Assembly: GCF_023074075.1 (NCBI RefSeq)
Contig: NZ_JADPKT010000007.1
Coordinates: 538,711 to 602,710 of the forward strand
Source of the DNA: Bradyrhizobium sp. 138
GTDB lineage: Bacteria; Pseudomonadota; Alphaproteobacteria; Rhizobiales; Xanthobacteraceae
DNA length: 64,000 nucleotides
Direction: 5' to 3'
Shown here: piece by piece, positions 36,089 to 44,941 of the stretch
Layout of the letters: every line of letters begins with the position of its first letter
Numbering within the stretch: position 1 is the stretch's first letter
Notes under the pieces: model-generated
Database searches by the model: none
The model's input: only the letters and a program-made list of their open reading frames with translations
What the model was told of the DNA's origin: nothing
Translations under genes and position numbers: made by a program

Positions 36089-36157
36089 CGCGGCATTAAC
36101 CCTATGCACCTTAGGGTCGTCCCGGACTCCGCCCGGGCGGGGGGTCGGGTGTTGGAA

Positions 36158-36769
36158 ATGGCGTTGGCGAACAAAAAATTTCTTCCGGCTGCCGAGGAGC
36201 GACGACGCTTCCAGCGGGTGAAGGTGCACCTGCTCGGCCGTTACATGCTGCCGGACCGCCGCGAATTCCCGTGCCAGGTGATCAACATGTCGCCGGGCGG
36301 GCTCGCCCTGCTCGCTCCCGGCATCGGCAATGTCGGCGACCGCGTGGTCGCCTATCTCGACCATATCGGCCGCGTCGAGGGCAAGATCACCCGCATCATC
36401 GACAACGGCTTCGCCATGACGATCGGTGCCACGCCCAGGAAGCGCGACAAGCTCGCGGCACAGCTGACCTGGCTCGCCAACCGCGACATCCTCAACCTGC
36501 CCGAGGACCGCCGCCACGACCGTATCGTGCCGCGCAACCCGATCGCCGTGCTGACCCTCGAGGACGGCACCAAGATGACCTGCCGCATCATCGACCTCTC
36601 GCTGTCCGGTGCTGCCATTGCCGCGGAGAACCGGCCGCCGCTGAAATCGACGGTTTTGCTCGGCCGGGTCCAGGGCCGCGTGGTCCGAAACCTCGAAGAC
36701 GGCTTCGCGCTGGAGTTCGTCCACGCGCAGCCGATCGAGACACTCGAAGAGAGCGTTACCGCGCGGTAA
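36158..36769 (+). CDS. Tandem PilZ-domain protein
   Basis: About 203 residues with two PilZ-like domains, the cyclic-di-GMP receptor module. First: RRRFQRVKVHLLGRYML plus VINMSPGGLALL (R-x-x-x-R and N-x-S-x-x-G). Second: RRHDRIVPRNP plus IIDLSLSGAAIA, where the first arginines are shifted, so only the first copy looks fully able to bind the ligand. Start ATG 36158 (MALANKKFLPAAE); an earlier ATG at 36104 gives a less conserved N-terminus. A strong terminator follows. Confidence 0.88.
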   Translation: MALANKKFLPAAEERRRFQRVKVHLLGRYMLPDRREFPCQVINMSPGGLALLAPGIGNVGDRVVAYLDHIGRVEGKITRIIDNGFAMTIGATPRKRDKLAAQLTWLANRDILNLPEDRRHDRIVPRNPIAVLTLEDGTKMTCRIIDLSLSGAAIAAENRPPLKSTVLLGRVQGRVVRNLEDGFALEFVHAQPIETLEESVTAR

Positions 36770-36808
36770 AGCGCGACGACCTCAAAACCACTGCATTTCC
36801 AGCCCTTG

Positions 36809-36841
36809 AGGCGGCCTCCGCGATGCGGACGCCGCCTTTTT
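36809..36841 (+). terminator. Intrinsic terminator after the PilZ gene
   Basis: AGGCGGC-C-TCCGC-GAT-GCGGA-C-GCCGCCT, a nearly continuous 12-bp stem with a GAT loop, followed by five T. It lies 40 bases after the stop at 36769. Confidence 0.85.
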
Positions 36842-36929
36842 CGTGCGTGGTGATGCGCCTTGCGCGGGTTAACGCGCGGCCGGTTTGCGCATGGAAACGG
36901 CGTTCCGCCAGCATTTTCCGCGTTAATCG

Positions 36930-36967
36930 ATAAAATTTGAATCAATTGCAGTTGTTTCAAATTTTAT
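36930..36967. promoter_or_regulatory. Perfect 12-bp inverted repeat, AT-rich
   Basis: ATAAAATTTGAA (36930..36941) and TTCAAATTTTAT (36956..36967) are exact inverse complements with 14 bases between. It lies 134 bases before the BTLCP start, in an AT-rich island. It lacks a T-run, so an operator is more likely than a terminator. Confidence 0.5.
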
Positions 36968-36969
36968 GA

Positions 36970-36997
36970 GAATTCGATTCAAGTATAGATCGAATTC
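36970..36997. promoter_or_regulatory. Perfect 9-bp inverted repeat next to the first
   Basis: GAATTCGAT (36970..36978) and ATCGAATTC (36989..36997) with 10 bases between, beginning 3 bases after the previous inverted repeat. The possible -10 box TATAGA is inside its spacer, so a protein bound here would cover the promoter. Confidence 0.5.
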
Positions 36998-37100
36998 GCC
37001 GCGGTTTTTACTTGTATTCGTCTCGACTTGACTTGGCTGACTTAGCGGCAACTCAAAAGCTCCATGCGAAATGTGGTCCCAACAAGAAACGGGGGCCGCA

Positions 37101-37724
37101 ATGTTTGATTTCAGGGGACAGGGGAAGGGACTGGCGCTCGCCGCCATGCTCTTCGGGATCAGCGCGGCAGCGCAGGCCGGCGAAAGCCGTCTGCTCTACG
37201 CGAGCCTCGGTGACACCACGCGTGCGCCGATCGGCTGGGTCGAGTTCTGTGCGGACAATACCGCCCAGTGCCAGGGCGCGCCGACGCAGGCACGCGACAT
37301 CGTGATGTCGCAGGCCGCATGGCGCGACCTCGTCAAGGTCAATCGCTGGGTCAACGAGACCGTCAAGCCTTTGACCGACCAGGAGCACTGGGGCGTGATC
37401 GAGAAATGGTCGCTGCCGACCGACGGTTACGGCGATTGTGAAGACTACGTGCTGTTGAAGCGCAAGATGCTGATCGATGCCGGATGGCCGCGCGAGGCCC
37501 TGCTCATCACCGTCGTGCGCGACAAGAAGGGCGAAGGACACGCGGTGCTGACGGTGAAGACCGACAAGGGCGAGTACGTTCTCGACAATCAGAACGAGAA
37601 CGTCCTTGCCTGGACGGAGACCGGCTACCGCTTCGTCAAGCGCCAGTCGCAGAGCGATCCCAACGTCTGGGTCTCGCTCGGCGATACCAGGCCGGCGGTC
37701 TCCACCGCCAGCGCGAGAGATTAG
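37101..37724 (+). CDS. Transglutaminase-like cysteine peptidase (BTLCP family)
   Basis: 207 residues with a signal peptide (LALAAMLFGISAAAQA, cleavage near residue 26), so periplasmic. The catalytic triad is complete: C113 in GYGDCEDYVLLKR, H147 in GEGHAVLTV and D162 in YVLDNQNENV. The family includes LapG, which clips an adhesin under cyclic-di-GMP control, but no LapD or adhesin gene is in view. ATG 37101 has GGGGG before it. Two perfect inverted repeats precede the gene and a strong terminator follows. Confidence 0.92.
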   Translation: MFDFRGQGKGLALAAMLFGISAAAQAGESRLLYASLGDTTRAPIGWVEFCADNTAQCQGAPTQARDIVMSQAAWRDLVKVNRWVNETVKPLTDQEHWGVIEKWSLPTDGYGDCEDYVLLKRKMLIDAGWPREALLITVVRDKKGEGHAVLTVKTDKGEYVLDNQNENVLAWTETGYRFVKRQSQSDPNVWVSLGDTRPAVSTASARD

Positions 37725-37791
37725 GCAAGAGACAAGGAGTTACGCGGCCCGGTCACATCCCCACCCCTCCCCGTCCCAGACCGGTTCGCGC

Positions 37792-37831
37792 GCGGCCAGC
37801 CATCCCCCAATGGCTGGCCGCAACTTTTTTT
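37792..37831 (+). terminator. Intrinsic terminator after the BTLCP gene
   Basis: GCGGCCAGCCAT and its exact inverse form a 12-bp stem with a CCCCCA loop, followed by AAC and seven T. It separates the peptidase gene from the convergent oxidoreductase. Confidence 0.9.
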
Positions 37832-37844
37832 GGGGGACTTCCGC

Positions 37845-39392
37845 TCACTCCGCGGCTTCGAGATGGGCCGGTTTATCGACCTCGCCGAGCGGCGAGACCG
37901 CCGGACCATTGAGCGCGGTGCCGTCGGGTGCGAATTGCGAGCCGTGACAGGGACAATCCCAGCACTGCTCCAGCGCATTCCAGTGCACGACGCAGCCGAG
38001 ATGGGTGCAGCTGGCCGAGTGCAGATGCAGCCGTCCGTTGCGGTCCCGGCAAGCCGCGATCTTCTTCAGGCCACTGCGGACCAGCCGCCCCTCGCCGGGC
38101 CGCAACTGTTCGACGCTCGCAATCTCGCTCGCGGTAAGATACTCGGCAAAATTCTTCAGCGGCGTGATGTTCTCGCTGATGAACTCGCCGATGTTCTTCT
38201 GAATCTTTCTCGACGGGGCATAGATATCTTCCCACGGGCTCGCGCCCGTCGTGATCAGATCCGTCACCAAGAGGCCGGCGACGAGCCCGTTCGTGATCCC
38301 CTGTCCCGAATCGCCGCTGACGAGGAAGACGTGCTCTTCGCCGGGGGTGTGGCCGATGAAGCCGGCGAAATCGATCGGCTCCAGCACCTGGCCGGACCAT
38401 CGATGCGTGACCTCGCGCAAAGCCGGCAACCGCTCGCGCGCCCAGCGCTCGAGCGCATCAAGGCGCTGTGCGCCGTCGTTCGCTTCACCCGACTTGTGAT
38501 CTTCTCCGCCGATGATCACGATATCCTCGTCGGCAGAATGCGGCTGGAGCCGGACATAATGATAGGGATCGAGCGTATCCCAGTAGAGTGCATCGTCCAG
38601 CGTGCCGGCTGCGATCTTCGCGGCGAGCGCATAGGTGCGGTAAGGCGCCTGCTTGGTGTGGATCGCCACCTGTACATTGACCGGCGAGTTCGTCGCGACC
38701 ACCACGTCGGCGGCGTGGATCTCGTAGCCTGAGGCGGTCGTCACGACCATCTCGTCATGGCGCTGATCGATGCTCTCGACACAGGTGTCGGCATAGAGTT
38801 TCGCTCCCCGGCGCTCCAATGCGCTCACAAGACCCGCGAGATATTTGGTCGGGTGCAGGCGTGCCTGGCGGGCAAAGCGCAGCGAACGCACCTGGCCCTT
38901 GGCATGGAACGGGGTTGGCTCGATGCAGTTTTCGATGGGCATTCCGAGCTTGCGGCAGCAATTCAATTCCGCGTCCAGCTCCGATGCGGCGGTTTCAGGC
39001 GCCTGCACCCAATAACCGTCGACGCGCTGAAAATCGCAGTCGATGTGCTCTGCGCCCTGGATGGCCTCGGCGCGATCGATCGCGGCAGCGACGCTCTGGT
39101 AGTGGCGCCGCGCGCAGTCAAGGCCGCGCACCCTCACCAGCGCGTCGTAACCGTCGTCGAGCGCGGAGGCCAGATGCGCCGTGGTGCGCGCCGTCATTCC
39201 GCTGCCGATGCCGCCGCGGTCCAGCACCACGACTGTGCGCCCATGGCTTGCAAGCTCGTAGGCGACCGATAGCCCGGCAATTCCGGAGCCGACAACGACG
39301 ACGTCCGTACCGACCGTCCCGGATAGCGCCGGCGCATCGGCAACCGAAACATCCATCCAGAGCGATCGGGTGTGCTCATCCCGTACATTCAT
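37845..39392 (-). CDS. FAD-dependent oxidoreductase with C-terminal Rieske domain
   Basis: 515 residues. N-terminal FAD site: [19 protein letters not shown] (G-x-G-x-x-G) and a DAO-like body to ~400 ([54 protein letters not shown]). Residues ~420-505 form a Rieske [2Fe-2S] domain with CTHLGC (C-x-H) and CPCHGSQF as cluster ligands. This arrangement is that of the YhfW/PuuB-like fusion proteins. The electron donor or acceptor is unknown. ATG 39392 is preceded by GAGGAG. Reads towards the terminator at 37792. Confidence 0.92.
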   Translation of the reverse strand: MNVRDEHTRSLWMDVSVADAPALSGTVGTDVVVVGSGIAGLSVAYELASHGRTVVVLDRGGIGSGMTARTTAHLASALDDGYDALVRVRGLDCARRHYQSVAAAIDRAEAIQGAEHIDCDFQRVDGYWVQAPETAASELDAELNCCRKLGMPIENCIEPTPFHAKGQVRSLRFARQARLHPTKYLAGLVSALERRGAKLYADTCVESIDQRHDEMVVTTASGYEIHAADVVVATNSPVNVQVAIHTKQAPYRTYALAAKIAAGTLDDALYWDTLDPYHYVRLQPHSADEDIVIIGGEDHKSGEANDGAQRLDALERWARERLPALREVTHRWSGQVLEPIDFAGFIGHTPGEEHVFLVSGDSGQGITNGLVAGLLVTDLITTGASPWEDIYAPSRKIQKNIGEFISENITPLKNFAEYLTASEIASVEQLRPGEGRLVRSGLKKIAACRDRNGRLHLHSASCTHLGCVVHWNALEQCWDCPCHGSQFAPDGTALNGPAVSPLGEVDKPAHLEAAE

Positions 39393-39482
39393 GGCATTGC
39401 TCCTCGACACACAAACGACGCGACAGGATGAGAGTTCCTATCCCGCGCTGCCGAGAGACGCCTCATTCTGGGGGATGCGCGA

Positions 39483-41246
39483 TCAATCCTGCTGCGTCTG
39501 CCGCGACCACGGCACACGCGCGCCGGTGAAATCGCGCCAGGTGCTTCGCAAGACCGGCTGGACACCGGCGGACGCCCGCGCCTGCCAGCCGGCAATCGCA
39601 GCCGCGGCAATGGCGCTGCCGGGTTCGGCCTCGAGCCCCTCGAGCAGCGATGCCGTGACCGCCATGTCGTTGAAGGCGCCGAGCTCCTCCTGCAGATCGG
39701 CAAGCCGGCGCGAGAAGCGTCGCGTCGACTTGCGGTCCTCATACAGCGGCAGCAGGAATCCGCCGAGATAGCGCAGCCGCTTGGTCGCGAGCCGAACCCT
39801 GTGCAGCTGCAGGGTCGTCAGCGACTTGAAGCGGCGGCCGCGCCTGAGCACCTTCGCGTGCTGCTTCGACAGGATCTGCTGCGCGAAATTGACGGCGGGC
39901 TCGGCGAGCTGGCCGAGATCTTCGGCGGCAACGTCGTTGCGCCAGCCCCGCGTCTCGATCCAGTGACCGAGGCCGATCAGGAACACGGCGCAGCGGCGAT
40001 CGTCGAGCGCATGATGCGCCCTGCGATAGGCCTCGGACTGGCGCCTTGCCGCGGCCCGGCCGAGCGCATCGAAGCCTGCGACCGCAGGACAAGCTTTTGC
40101 GATCGTCGGCAAGGTCTCGAGTTGGAAGACATCCCAGTCGCGCGCGGCGGACAACTCTTGCGCCAGCCACTTTGCTTCCGACCGCAGTGCATCGAGGTTA
40201 CTGAGCGCGCCGACCGATCGCATCAGATCGAGCGCCGATCTCAGCCGGCGCAGCGCGACGCGCAGCTGATGCACGCCTTCCGGATTGCGGCTGTCCTCGG
40301 CCGCCGGCCGCGACTGCAGCAGATGAAGGAAGCAGGCGCGCAGGATCGTCGCGAAGGCTTCGTCGAGCGACACCGACGGATCGAGACGAAGTTTTCGCGG
40401 ACGACGCGCCGCCGGCGGCAGGTCGGCGGCAAGGTCGAAGCCGCGCGCCGACTTGCTGCGGATCGACGGCTTCACCGCCCCCTGCTCCGCGAGCAGCAAG
40501 GCGACCTCGTAGATCGTGCTCGCGCTGCCGCTCTTGAGTTCGAGCTCGATCTCGCTCACCGGCAGCGAGCGGCCATCGGCCGTCAGCTCGCCCTGGTCGA
40601 ACGCGACCTCGACCGTGCCCGTCGGCAGGTCGATCATCCGTGCGTGGCGATGGATGTCGGCGGTGAAGACGGCTTCGAGCGGATGCACTTCGAGCGAGCT
40701 GCGGATCTTCTCCGGAATGAAGGGCATCGCCAGCGCGAGAACGGGCGCAAGCGACGGCACGTTCGCCTCCCACTCGCCGCGGCGCAGCGGATCGTCCGCA
40801 ACCTCGGTCTTCACGGTCTGCACGAAGCGCGCACCGCTCTGGCGAACGCGCAGGCTGAGGCCATTGCGCCGGAGTTCTCGTTCGGGCGTGTCGTAATAGA
40901 CCGACTTGAGGTGTTTTCGCGCGCCCTTGTTGCGCGCGTGCGCCGCAATCACAGGCGCAGCATTGAAATGCGCGATACGCTCGGCATCGACGACGAGCTT
41001 GAGCTCGATTTCGCCAGCCGGCCGTGCGGCGGCAGTCGACTGAGTTGGCGCGGGCGTCTCGTCTTGCGATGGCGTCTGATCACTCACAGCGCCCTCGGCT
41101 TTCGCGGCTTCCGCGCCCTCCTCAATTTGCCTCAGGAAGCCCGCGGCGACTTGCGTTCTCTTGTTGTCTTTTGGGACAGAGGTCCCGTCCGGCGCGCTCA
41201 CCGCTTTGCGCGCCGACGCAGCATTTGATTTCAGCATTTCCGACAT
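39483..41246 (-). CDS. CYTH-CHAD domain protein
   Basis: About 587 residues. After a variable, Ala/Glu-rich N-terminus (~85) comes a CYTH triphosphate tunnel domain (~80-285) with EIELKL (E-x-E-x-K), RNGLSLRVRQ and VEVAFDQGEL; then a CHAD domain (~310-580) with the histidine- and arginine-rich helices VHQLRVALRRLRSAL, AARDWDVF and LHRVRLATKRLRYLGG. CHAD binds inorganic polyphosphate; CYTH proteins hydrolyse triphosphates, so a role in polyphosphate metabolism is likely. The start is among ATG 41246 or 41237. Upstream of the oxidoreductase on the same strand (90 bases). Confidence 0.9.
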   Translation of the reverse strand: MSEMLKSNAASARKAVSAPDGTSVPKDNKRTQVAAGFLRQIEEGAEAAKAEGAVSDQTPSQDETPAPTQSTAAARPAGEIELKLVVDAERIAHFNAAPVIAAHARNKGARKHLKSVYYDTPERELRRNGLSLRVRQSGARFVQTVKTEVADDPLRRGEWEANVPSLAPVLALAMPFIPEKIRSSLEVHPLEAVFTADIHRHARMIDLPTGTVEVAFDQGELTADGRSLPVSEIELELKSGSASTIYEVALLLAEQGAVKPSIRSKSARGFDLAADLPPAARRPRKLRLDPSVSLDEAFATILRACFLHLLQSRPAAEDSRNPEGVHQLRVALRRLRSALDLMRSVGALSNLDALRSEAKWLAQELSAARDWDVFQLETLPTIAKACPAVAGFDALGRAAARRQSEAYRRAHHALDDRRCAVFLIGLGHWIETRGWRNDVAAEDLGQLAEPAVNFAQQILSKQHAKVLRRGRRFKSLTTLQLHRVRLATKRLRYLGGFLLPLYEDRKSTRRFSRRLADLQEELGAFNDMAVTASLLEGLEAEPGSAIAAAAIAGWQARASAGVQPVLRSTWRDFTGARVPWSRQTQQD

Positions 41247-41449
41247 GACAGTTTGATGACAGAACGCCAGCATATAGCTGGCGAGGCCGGCGAGGAATAG
41301 TCGCCTTACGTCGCGCTGCGTGATCGTCGACTGTCATAATTCGCCGCAACGTCGCGACCTAAACTGCTGCAGAGATTCGCGAGTGATCGATTTGATAGCG
41401 AATCTCGCTGTCCTCGAAACCAAGACGCACGCACCAGCGAACTTGACGC
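41247..41449. other. Intergenic stretch upstream of the CYTH-CHAD gene
   Basis: Part of a 415-base gap between leftward genes that also holds the small frame at 41450..41620. It must contain the CYTH-CHAD promoter, but I find no clear boxes, hairpins or repeats. Confidence 0.4.
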
Positions 41450-41620
41450 ATGCTAGCCGAGAAATTCTTCCTGGTCCTGGAGACGCTTAGAAGTCACGCG
41501 TCCGATGACGGGCCCCAGATTGCAACAATTCCAATTGTGACAAGAAGCGCTGCACGCCCTCTCACGGAGACTGAGCCTGGTTCCTGGAGCAAAACTCCGG
41601 TTCCCGACGATCCGGCGTAG
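41450..41620 (+). CDS. Possible small protein, 56 residues
   Basis: ATG 41450 opens MLAEKFFLVLETLRSHASDD and ends at TAG 41620. The start resembles a group of short Bradyrhizobium proteins that begin MLAEKF-x-L-x-L-E-x-L, as I recall them. The second half (SAARPLTETEPGSWSKTPVP) is less convincing. There is no good ribosome site, so it may be a chance frame or decayed copy. Confidence 0.35.
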   Translation: MLAEKFFLVLETLRSHASDDGPQIATIPIVTRSAARPLTETEPGSWSKTPVPDDPA

Positions 41621-41661
41621 CAGCAATACGATCTGAGCGATCGCACCTCACCGCCTAGCGC

Positions 41662-42384
41662 TCACGCACCCAGCACGTCGGCAAGCCGTAGCTCGTCGGC
41701 CGCCGGATCCTTCAGGAACAGCTCGGCCTCGATCTCATCCAGATGCGACAGCATCTGCCCGCGCGCGGCCTCTCTGTCGCGCTTGCGGATTGCGGCGACG
41801 ATGCCGGCGTGGTGATCGGTGCCGCAGGCCGGCGTGTCGTGACGGCGGTAGAGCAGGATGATCAGCGACGAGCGTGCGATCAGCTCCTTCAGGAAGCCGA
41901 GATAGATGCTGTGGCCGCTCATCTCGGCAATGAGCCGGTGAAACTCGCCGGAGAGCCGGACCGAGGCGCGCGCGTCGCCGCGCAGCTCGGCCTCGCGCTC
42001 CTCGGCAAGATGCCGCTGGAGACGGTCGAGCCAGGCCGGCGATACCGCTTCACAGGCGCGATCGACGATGGTGGGCTCGATCAGGCGGCGCGCCTCGAAC
42101 ACCTCGCGGGCATCCGCCGGCGTCGGACGCGCGACGAAGGCGCCGCGGTTCTTCTCGATGTTGACAATGCCCTCATGCGCGAGCTGCTGAAGCGCGGTGC
42201 GAACCAGCGTACGGCTCGCGCCGTAGATCTCGCCGATCTCGTCCTCGCCGAGCTTCGTACCCGGCAGCAGGCGATGCTCGAGGATCGCCGCGGTCACACC
42301 CTCCCGGATGCGGCTGACACGATCGCTCGCATCTGGCGCGTCGGATTTGGGGCGAGGCTTGGCGGCCATGGGTGTCAGGCTCAT
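41662..42384 (-). CDS. GntR-family regulator, FCD (FadR-like) type
   Basis: About 240 residues. The winged helix-turn-helix (~22-90) shows LPGTKLGEDEIGEIYGASRT, LVRTALQQLAHEGIV and NRGAFVARP. The FCD effector domain follows (~95-225) with EARRLIEPTIVDRA, FHRLIAEMSGH and TDHHAGIVAAI, the Asp/His residues that bind a metal and carboxylate ligand. It is divergent from the ABC-racemase operon, so it probably controls it with an imported carboxylate as signal. Start chosen at ATG 42384 (MSLTPMAAKPR); ribosome site weak. Confidence 0.88.
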   Translation of the reverse strand: MSLTPMAAKPRPKSDAPDASDRVSRIREGVTAAILEHRLLPGTKLGEDEIGEIYGASRTLVRTALQQLAHEGIVNIEKNRGAFVARPTPADAREVFEARRLIEPTIVDRACEAVSPAWLDRLQRHLAEEREAELRGDARASVRLSGEFHRLIAEMSGHSIYLGFLKELIARSSLIILLYRRHDTPACGTDHHAGIVAAIRKRDREAARGQMLSHLDEIEAELFLKDPAADELRLADVLGA

Positions 42385-42431
42385 CGGCGACGTTCGAACG
42401 TGAATGTTAGTCGACGAGCTGTATCCAATCA

Positions 42432-42460
42432 CAGGCGAAACTTTATACAATCTTCGCCTG
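42432..42460. promoter_or_regulatory. Inverted-repeat operator candidate by the gntR gene
   Basis: CAGGCGAA (42432..42439) and TTCGCCTG (42453..42460), exact inverse complements with 13 bases between. The site is 48 bases upstream of the leftward gntR start and 110 bases upstream of the sigma-54 promoter. Autoregulation and control of the operon by the GntR protein is the simplest guess. Confidence 0.5.
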
Positions 42461-42569
42461 TTTTGTGTGCAGATGGCTGCGCACGGGGTGGGCGGAACGG
42501 ATACGCCGGATTCGATCTAACGATCTGACCTGGCTGCATAGTTTTGGAATTTGACCACCGAACAGGCAA

Positions 42570-42586
42570 TTGGCACGGACCTTGCG
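42570..42586 (+). promoter_or_regulatory. Sigma-54 promoter of the ABC-racemase operon
   Basis: TTGGCACGGACCTTGCG matches the RpoN consensus YTGGCACG-N4-TTGCW at all but the last base, with -24 GG and -12 GC at the right distance. Transcription would begin near 42597, between a possible TTG start at 42551 and the ATG at 42623, which supports the ATG. Confidence 0.75.
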
Positions 42587-42622
42587 GAGAGAGCGGCAGC
42601 ACCGCCCCTCCTTGGACACGCC

Positions 42623-43609
42623 ATGGCCACTCCCGCCGCTCTCGAACTGGTCGCCGTCACCAAGCGCTATGACACGACGCTGGCGGTCGACACCGTCAAT
42701 TTGAAGATCCCGGCCGGCACCTATTGCTGCCTGCTCGGCCCGTCCGGCTGTGGCAAGACGTCGACCCTGCGGATGATCGCGGGCCACGAGGCGGTCAGCG
42801 CGGGCGACATCATCCTCGGTGCGCAGAACGTCACCGACCTGCCGCCGGCCGAGCGCGGCACGGCGATGATGTTCCAGTCCTACGCGCTGTTTCCACACCT
42901 GAGCGTGATCGACAACGTCGCCTTCGCCCTGAAGATGCGCGGCATTGACAAGCCGACGCGCCACAAGCGCGCCGGCGAATTGCTGGAGCTTGTAGCGATG
43001 AGCCCCTATGCGGGCCGGCTGCCGGCGCAGCTCTCCGGCGGCCAGCAGCAGCGCGTCGCGCTCGCCCGCGCGCTGATCACCGAGCCGCAGATCCTTCTGC
43101 TCGACGAGCCGCTGTCCGCGCTCGATCCGTTCCTGCGGGTGCGGATGCGCGGTGAACTGAAGCGGCTGCAGCGCGAGCTCGGCATCAGCTTCATCCAGGT
43201 CACCCATGGCCAGGAAGAGGCGATGGCGCTCGCCGACCACATCGTGGTGATGAACCACGGCCGGATCGAGCAGCAGGGCACGGCCCGCGACATCTTCCAC
43301 CATCCCCGCACCGAATTCGTGGCGCGCTTCATCGGCGGCCACAACGTGCTCAACGACGCCGGCAACCTCATCGCCGTGCGCGCCGATCAGCTCGGCATCG
43401 CGCCGTTCACCGATGGTGCATTCGGCGCGCCGGCGCTGCTGACCCAGACCGAGTACCAGGGCTCCTATGTCGCCGTCTCGCTCACGCTCGACGACGGCAC
43501 CGCCCTGTTCTCCCACGTTCCCGAAGCCACCTTCGACGTCCAGCCGTTCCGTCCGGGCGATCGTGTGCTGGCCACCTGGGATCCCGCCAAGGCGCAACGC
43601 CTGCAATAG
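42623..43609 (+). CDS. ABC transporter ATP-binding protein (polyamine type)
   Basis: 328 residues; hydrolyses ATP to drive import. Walker A LGPSGCGKTSTL (K45), Q-loop MMFQSYALFPHL, signature LSGGQQQRVALARAL (~138), Walker B ILLLDEPLSALDP and switch histidine VTHGQEEA. The C-terminal ~90 residues form a TOBE-like regulatory domain, as in PotA-type proteins. Start ATG 42623 (MATPAALELV) agrees with the sigma-54 promoter. First of five genes reading through to 47532. Confidence 0.95.
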   Translation: MATPAALELVAVTKRYDTTLAVDTVNLKIPAGTYCCLLGPSGCGKTSTLRMIAGHEAVSAGDIILGAQNVTDLPPAERGTAMMFQSYALFPHLSVIDNVAFALKMRGIDKPTRHKRAGELLELVAMSPYAGRLPAQLSGGQQQRVALARALITEPQILLLDEPLSALDPFLRVRMRGELKRLQRELGISFIQVTHGQEEAMALADHIVVMNHGRIEQQGTARDIFHHPRTEFVARFIGGHNVLNDAGNLIAVRADQLGIAPFTDGAFGAPALLTQTEYQGSYVAVSLTLDDGTALFSHVPEATFDVQPFRPGDRVLATWDPAKAQRLQ

Positions 43610-43651
43610 CGCCGATCGATCACTGGAATGCGCAACAGAGGAGTGAGCGAA

Positions 43652-44941
43652 ATGACCGAGACGACCAGGAAGACCGGCGTCAGCCGCCGCACGCTATTGA
43701 AGGGCACCGCGGGTTTCGCCGGCCTTGCCGCCGGCTCCGGCGCCATCACCGGCTTTCCCTATGTGAAATCGGCCGATGCGAAGGTGCTGCGCTATCTCGG
43801 CACCGCCGTGAACGAGGGCGACGACATCTCCAAGCAGTGTCTGAAGGACACCGGCATCAAGATCGAATACATCACCGCGACCACTGACGACGTCACCAAG
43901 CGCGTGATGACCCAGCCGAACTCCTTCGACGTGCTGGACACCGAATATTTCTCGCTGAAGAAGATCGTGCCGTCGGGCAACATCCTTGCGCTCGATGCCA
44001 GGAAGATCAAAGAGTTCGGCAACATCACGCCCGTCTTCACCAAGGGCGAGACGCCCGGCGGCAAGAAGATCGGCGGCCAGGGCACCGCGCCCTGGAAGGT
44101 GCTCTACCTCGAAGGCAAGGATTCCAAGAAGTTTGCGACGTCGGCGACAGAATTCGTCACGCTGATCCCGACCGTCTACAACGCCGACACGCTCGGCATC
44201 CGTCCCGACCTGATCAAGCGTCCCATCGGCTCGTGGTCCGAGCTGCTCAATCCAGAATTCAAGGGCAAGGCCTCGATCCTCAACATCCCCTCGATCGGCA
44301 TCATGGACGCCGCGATGGTCGTGGAAGCCACCGGCAAGTACAAATATGCCGACAAGGGCAACATGACCAAGGAAGAGATCGATCTCACCATGAAGGTCAT
44401 GACCGAGGCCAAGAAGGCCGGCCAGTTCCGCGCCTTCTGGAAGGATTTTAACGAGAGCGTCAACCTGATGGCTTCGGGTGAGACGGTGATCCAGTCGATG
44501 TGGTCGCCGGCGGTGACCAAGGTGCGCTCGATGGGCATCCCCTGCACCTTCCAGCCGCTGAAGGAAGGCTATCGCTCCTGGGCCTCCGGCTTCTGCGTCT
44601 CCAAGGGCGTGTCGGGTGCGAAGCTCGAATGGGCCTATGAGTTCGTCAACTGGTTTCTATCAGGCTATGCCGGCGCCTATCTCAACCGCCAAGGCTACTA
44701 CTCCGCCGTGCTCTCGACCGCGAAGGCCCATATGGAGCCTTACGAGTGGGCCTACTGGATGGAGGGCAAGCCGGCCGAGAAGGACATCAAGGCGCCCGAC
44801 GGCTCGCTGCTCGAAAAGGCCGGCGCGGTGCGTGACGGCGGCTCCTATGAGGACCGCATGGGCGGCGTCGCGTGCTGGAACGCTGTGATGGACGAGAACG
44901 ACTACATGGTCCGCAAGTGGAATGAGTTCATCGCGGCGTGA
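43652..44941 (+). CDS. Tat-exported ABC solute-binding protein
   Basis: 429 residues. N-terminus with twin-arginine signal SRRTLLKGTAGFAGLA, so exported folded through Tat. The mature protein resembles PotD/PotF-like group I binding proteins: VLRYLGTAVNEGDD, VLDTEYFSLKKIVPSG, WSELLNPEFKGKASILN and WAYEFVNWFLSGYAGAYLN. Ligand not predictable, but partner transporters take polyamines, amino acids or related compounds, and the operon ends with a hydantoin racemase-like enzyme. ATG 43652 has GGAGTGAGCGAA before it. Its TGA overlaps the next ATG by one base. Confidence 0.92.
   Translation: MTETTRKTGVSRRTLLKGTAGFAGLAAGSGAITGFPYVKSADAKVLRYLGTAVNEGDDISKQCLKDTGIKIEYITATTDDVTKRVMTQPNSFDVLDTEYFSLKKIVPSGNILALDARKIKEFGNITPVFTKGETPGGKKIGGQGTAPWKVLYLEGKDSKKFATSATEFVTLIPTVYNADTLGIRPDLIKRPIGSWSELLNPEFKGKASILNIPSIGIMDAAMVVEATGKYKYADKGNMTKEEIDLTMKVMTEAKKAGQFRAFWKDFNESVNLMASGETVIQSMWSPAVTKVRSMGIPCTFQPLKEGYRSWASGFCVSKGVSGAKLEWAYEFVNWFLSGYAGAYLNRQGYYSAVLSTAKAHMEPYEWAYWMEGKPAEKDIKAPDGSLLEKAGAVRDGGSYEDRMGGVACWNAVMDENDYMVRKWNEFIAA

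Larger units (their letters stand above)
36842..37100. other. AT-rich upstream region of the BTLCP gene
   Basis: An AT-rich island (36920..37010) in otherwise GC-rich DNA. It contains two perfect inverted repeats given separately, GANTC methylation sites at 36939 and 36976, and a TATAGA box at 36984 that could be a -10 element, though no good -35 stands at the right distance. No coding sequence seen. Confidence 0.5.

Noticed and set aside
37741..37791. CATCCCCACCCCTCCCC tract similar to the one at 23941 as a G-quadruplex or shared repeat
   Set aside because: Only a 15-17 base likeness in C-rich DNA; too short to support a repeat without a genome search.
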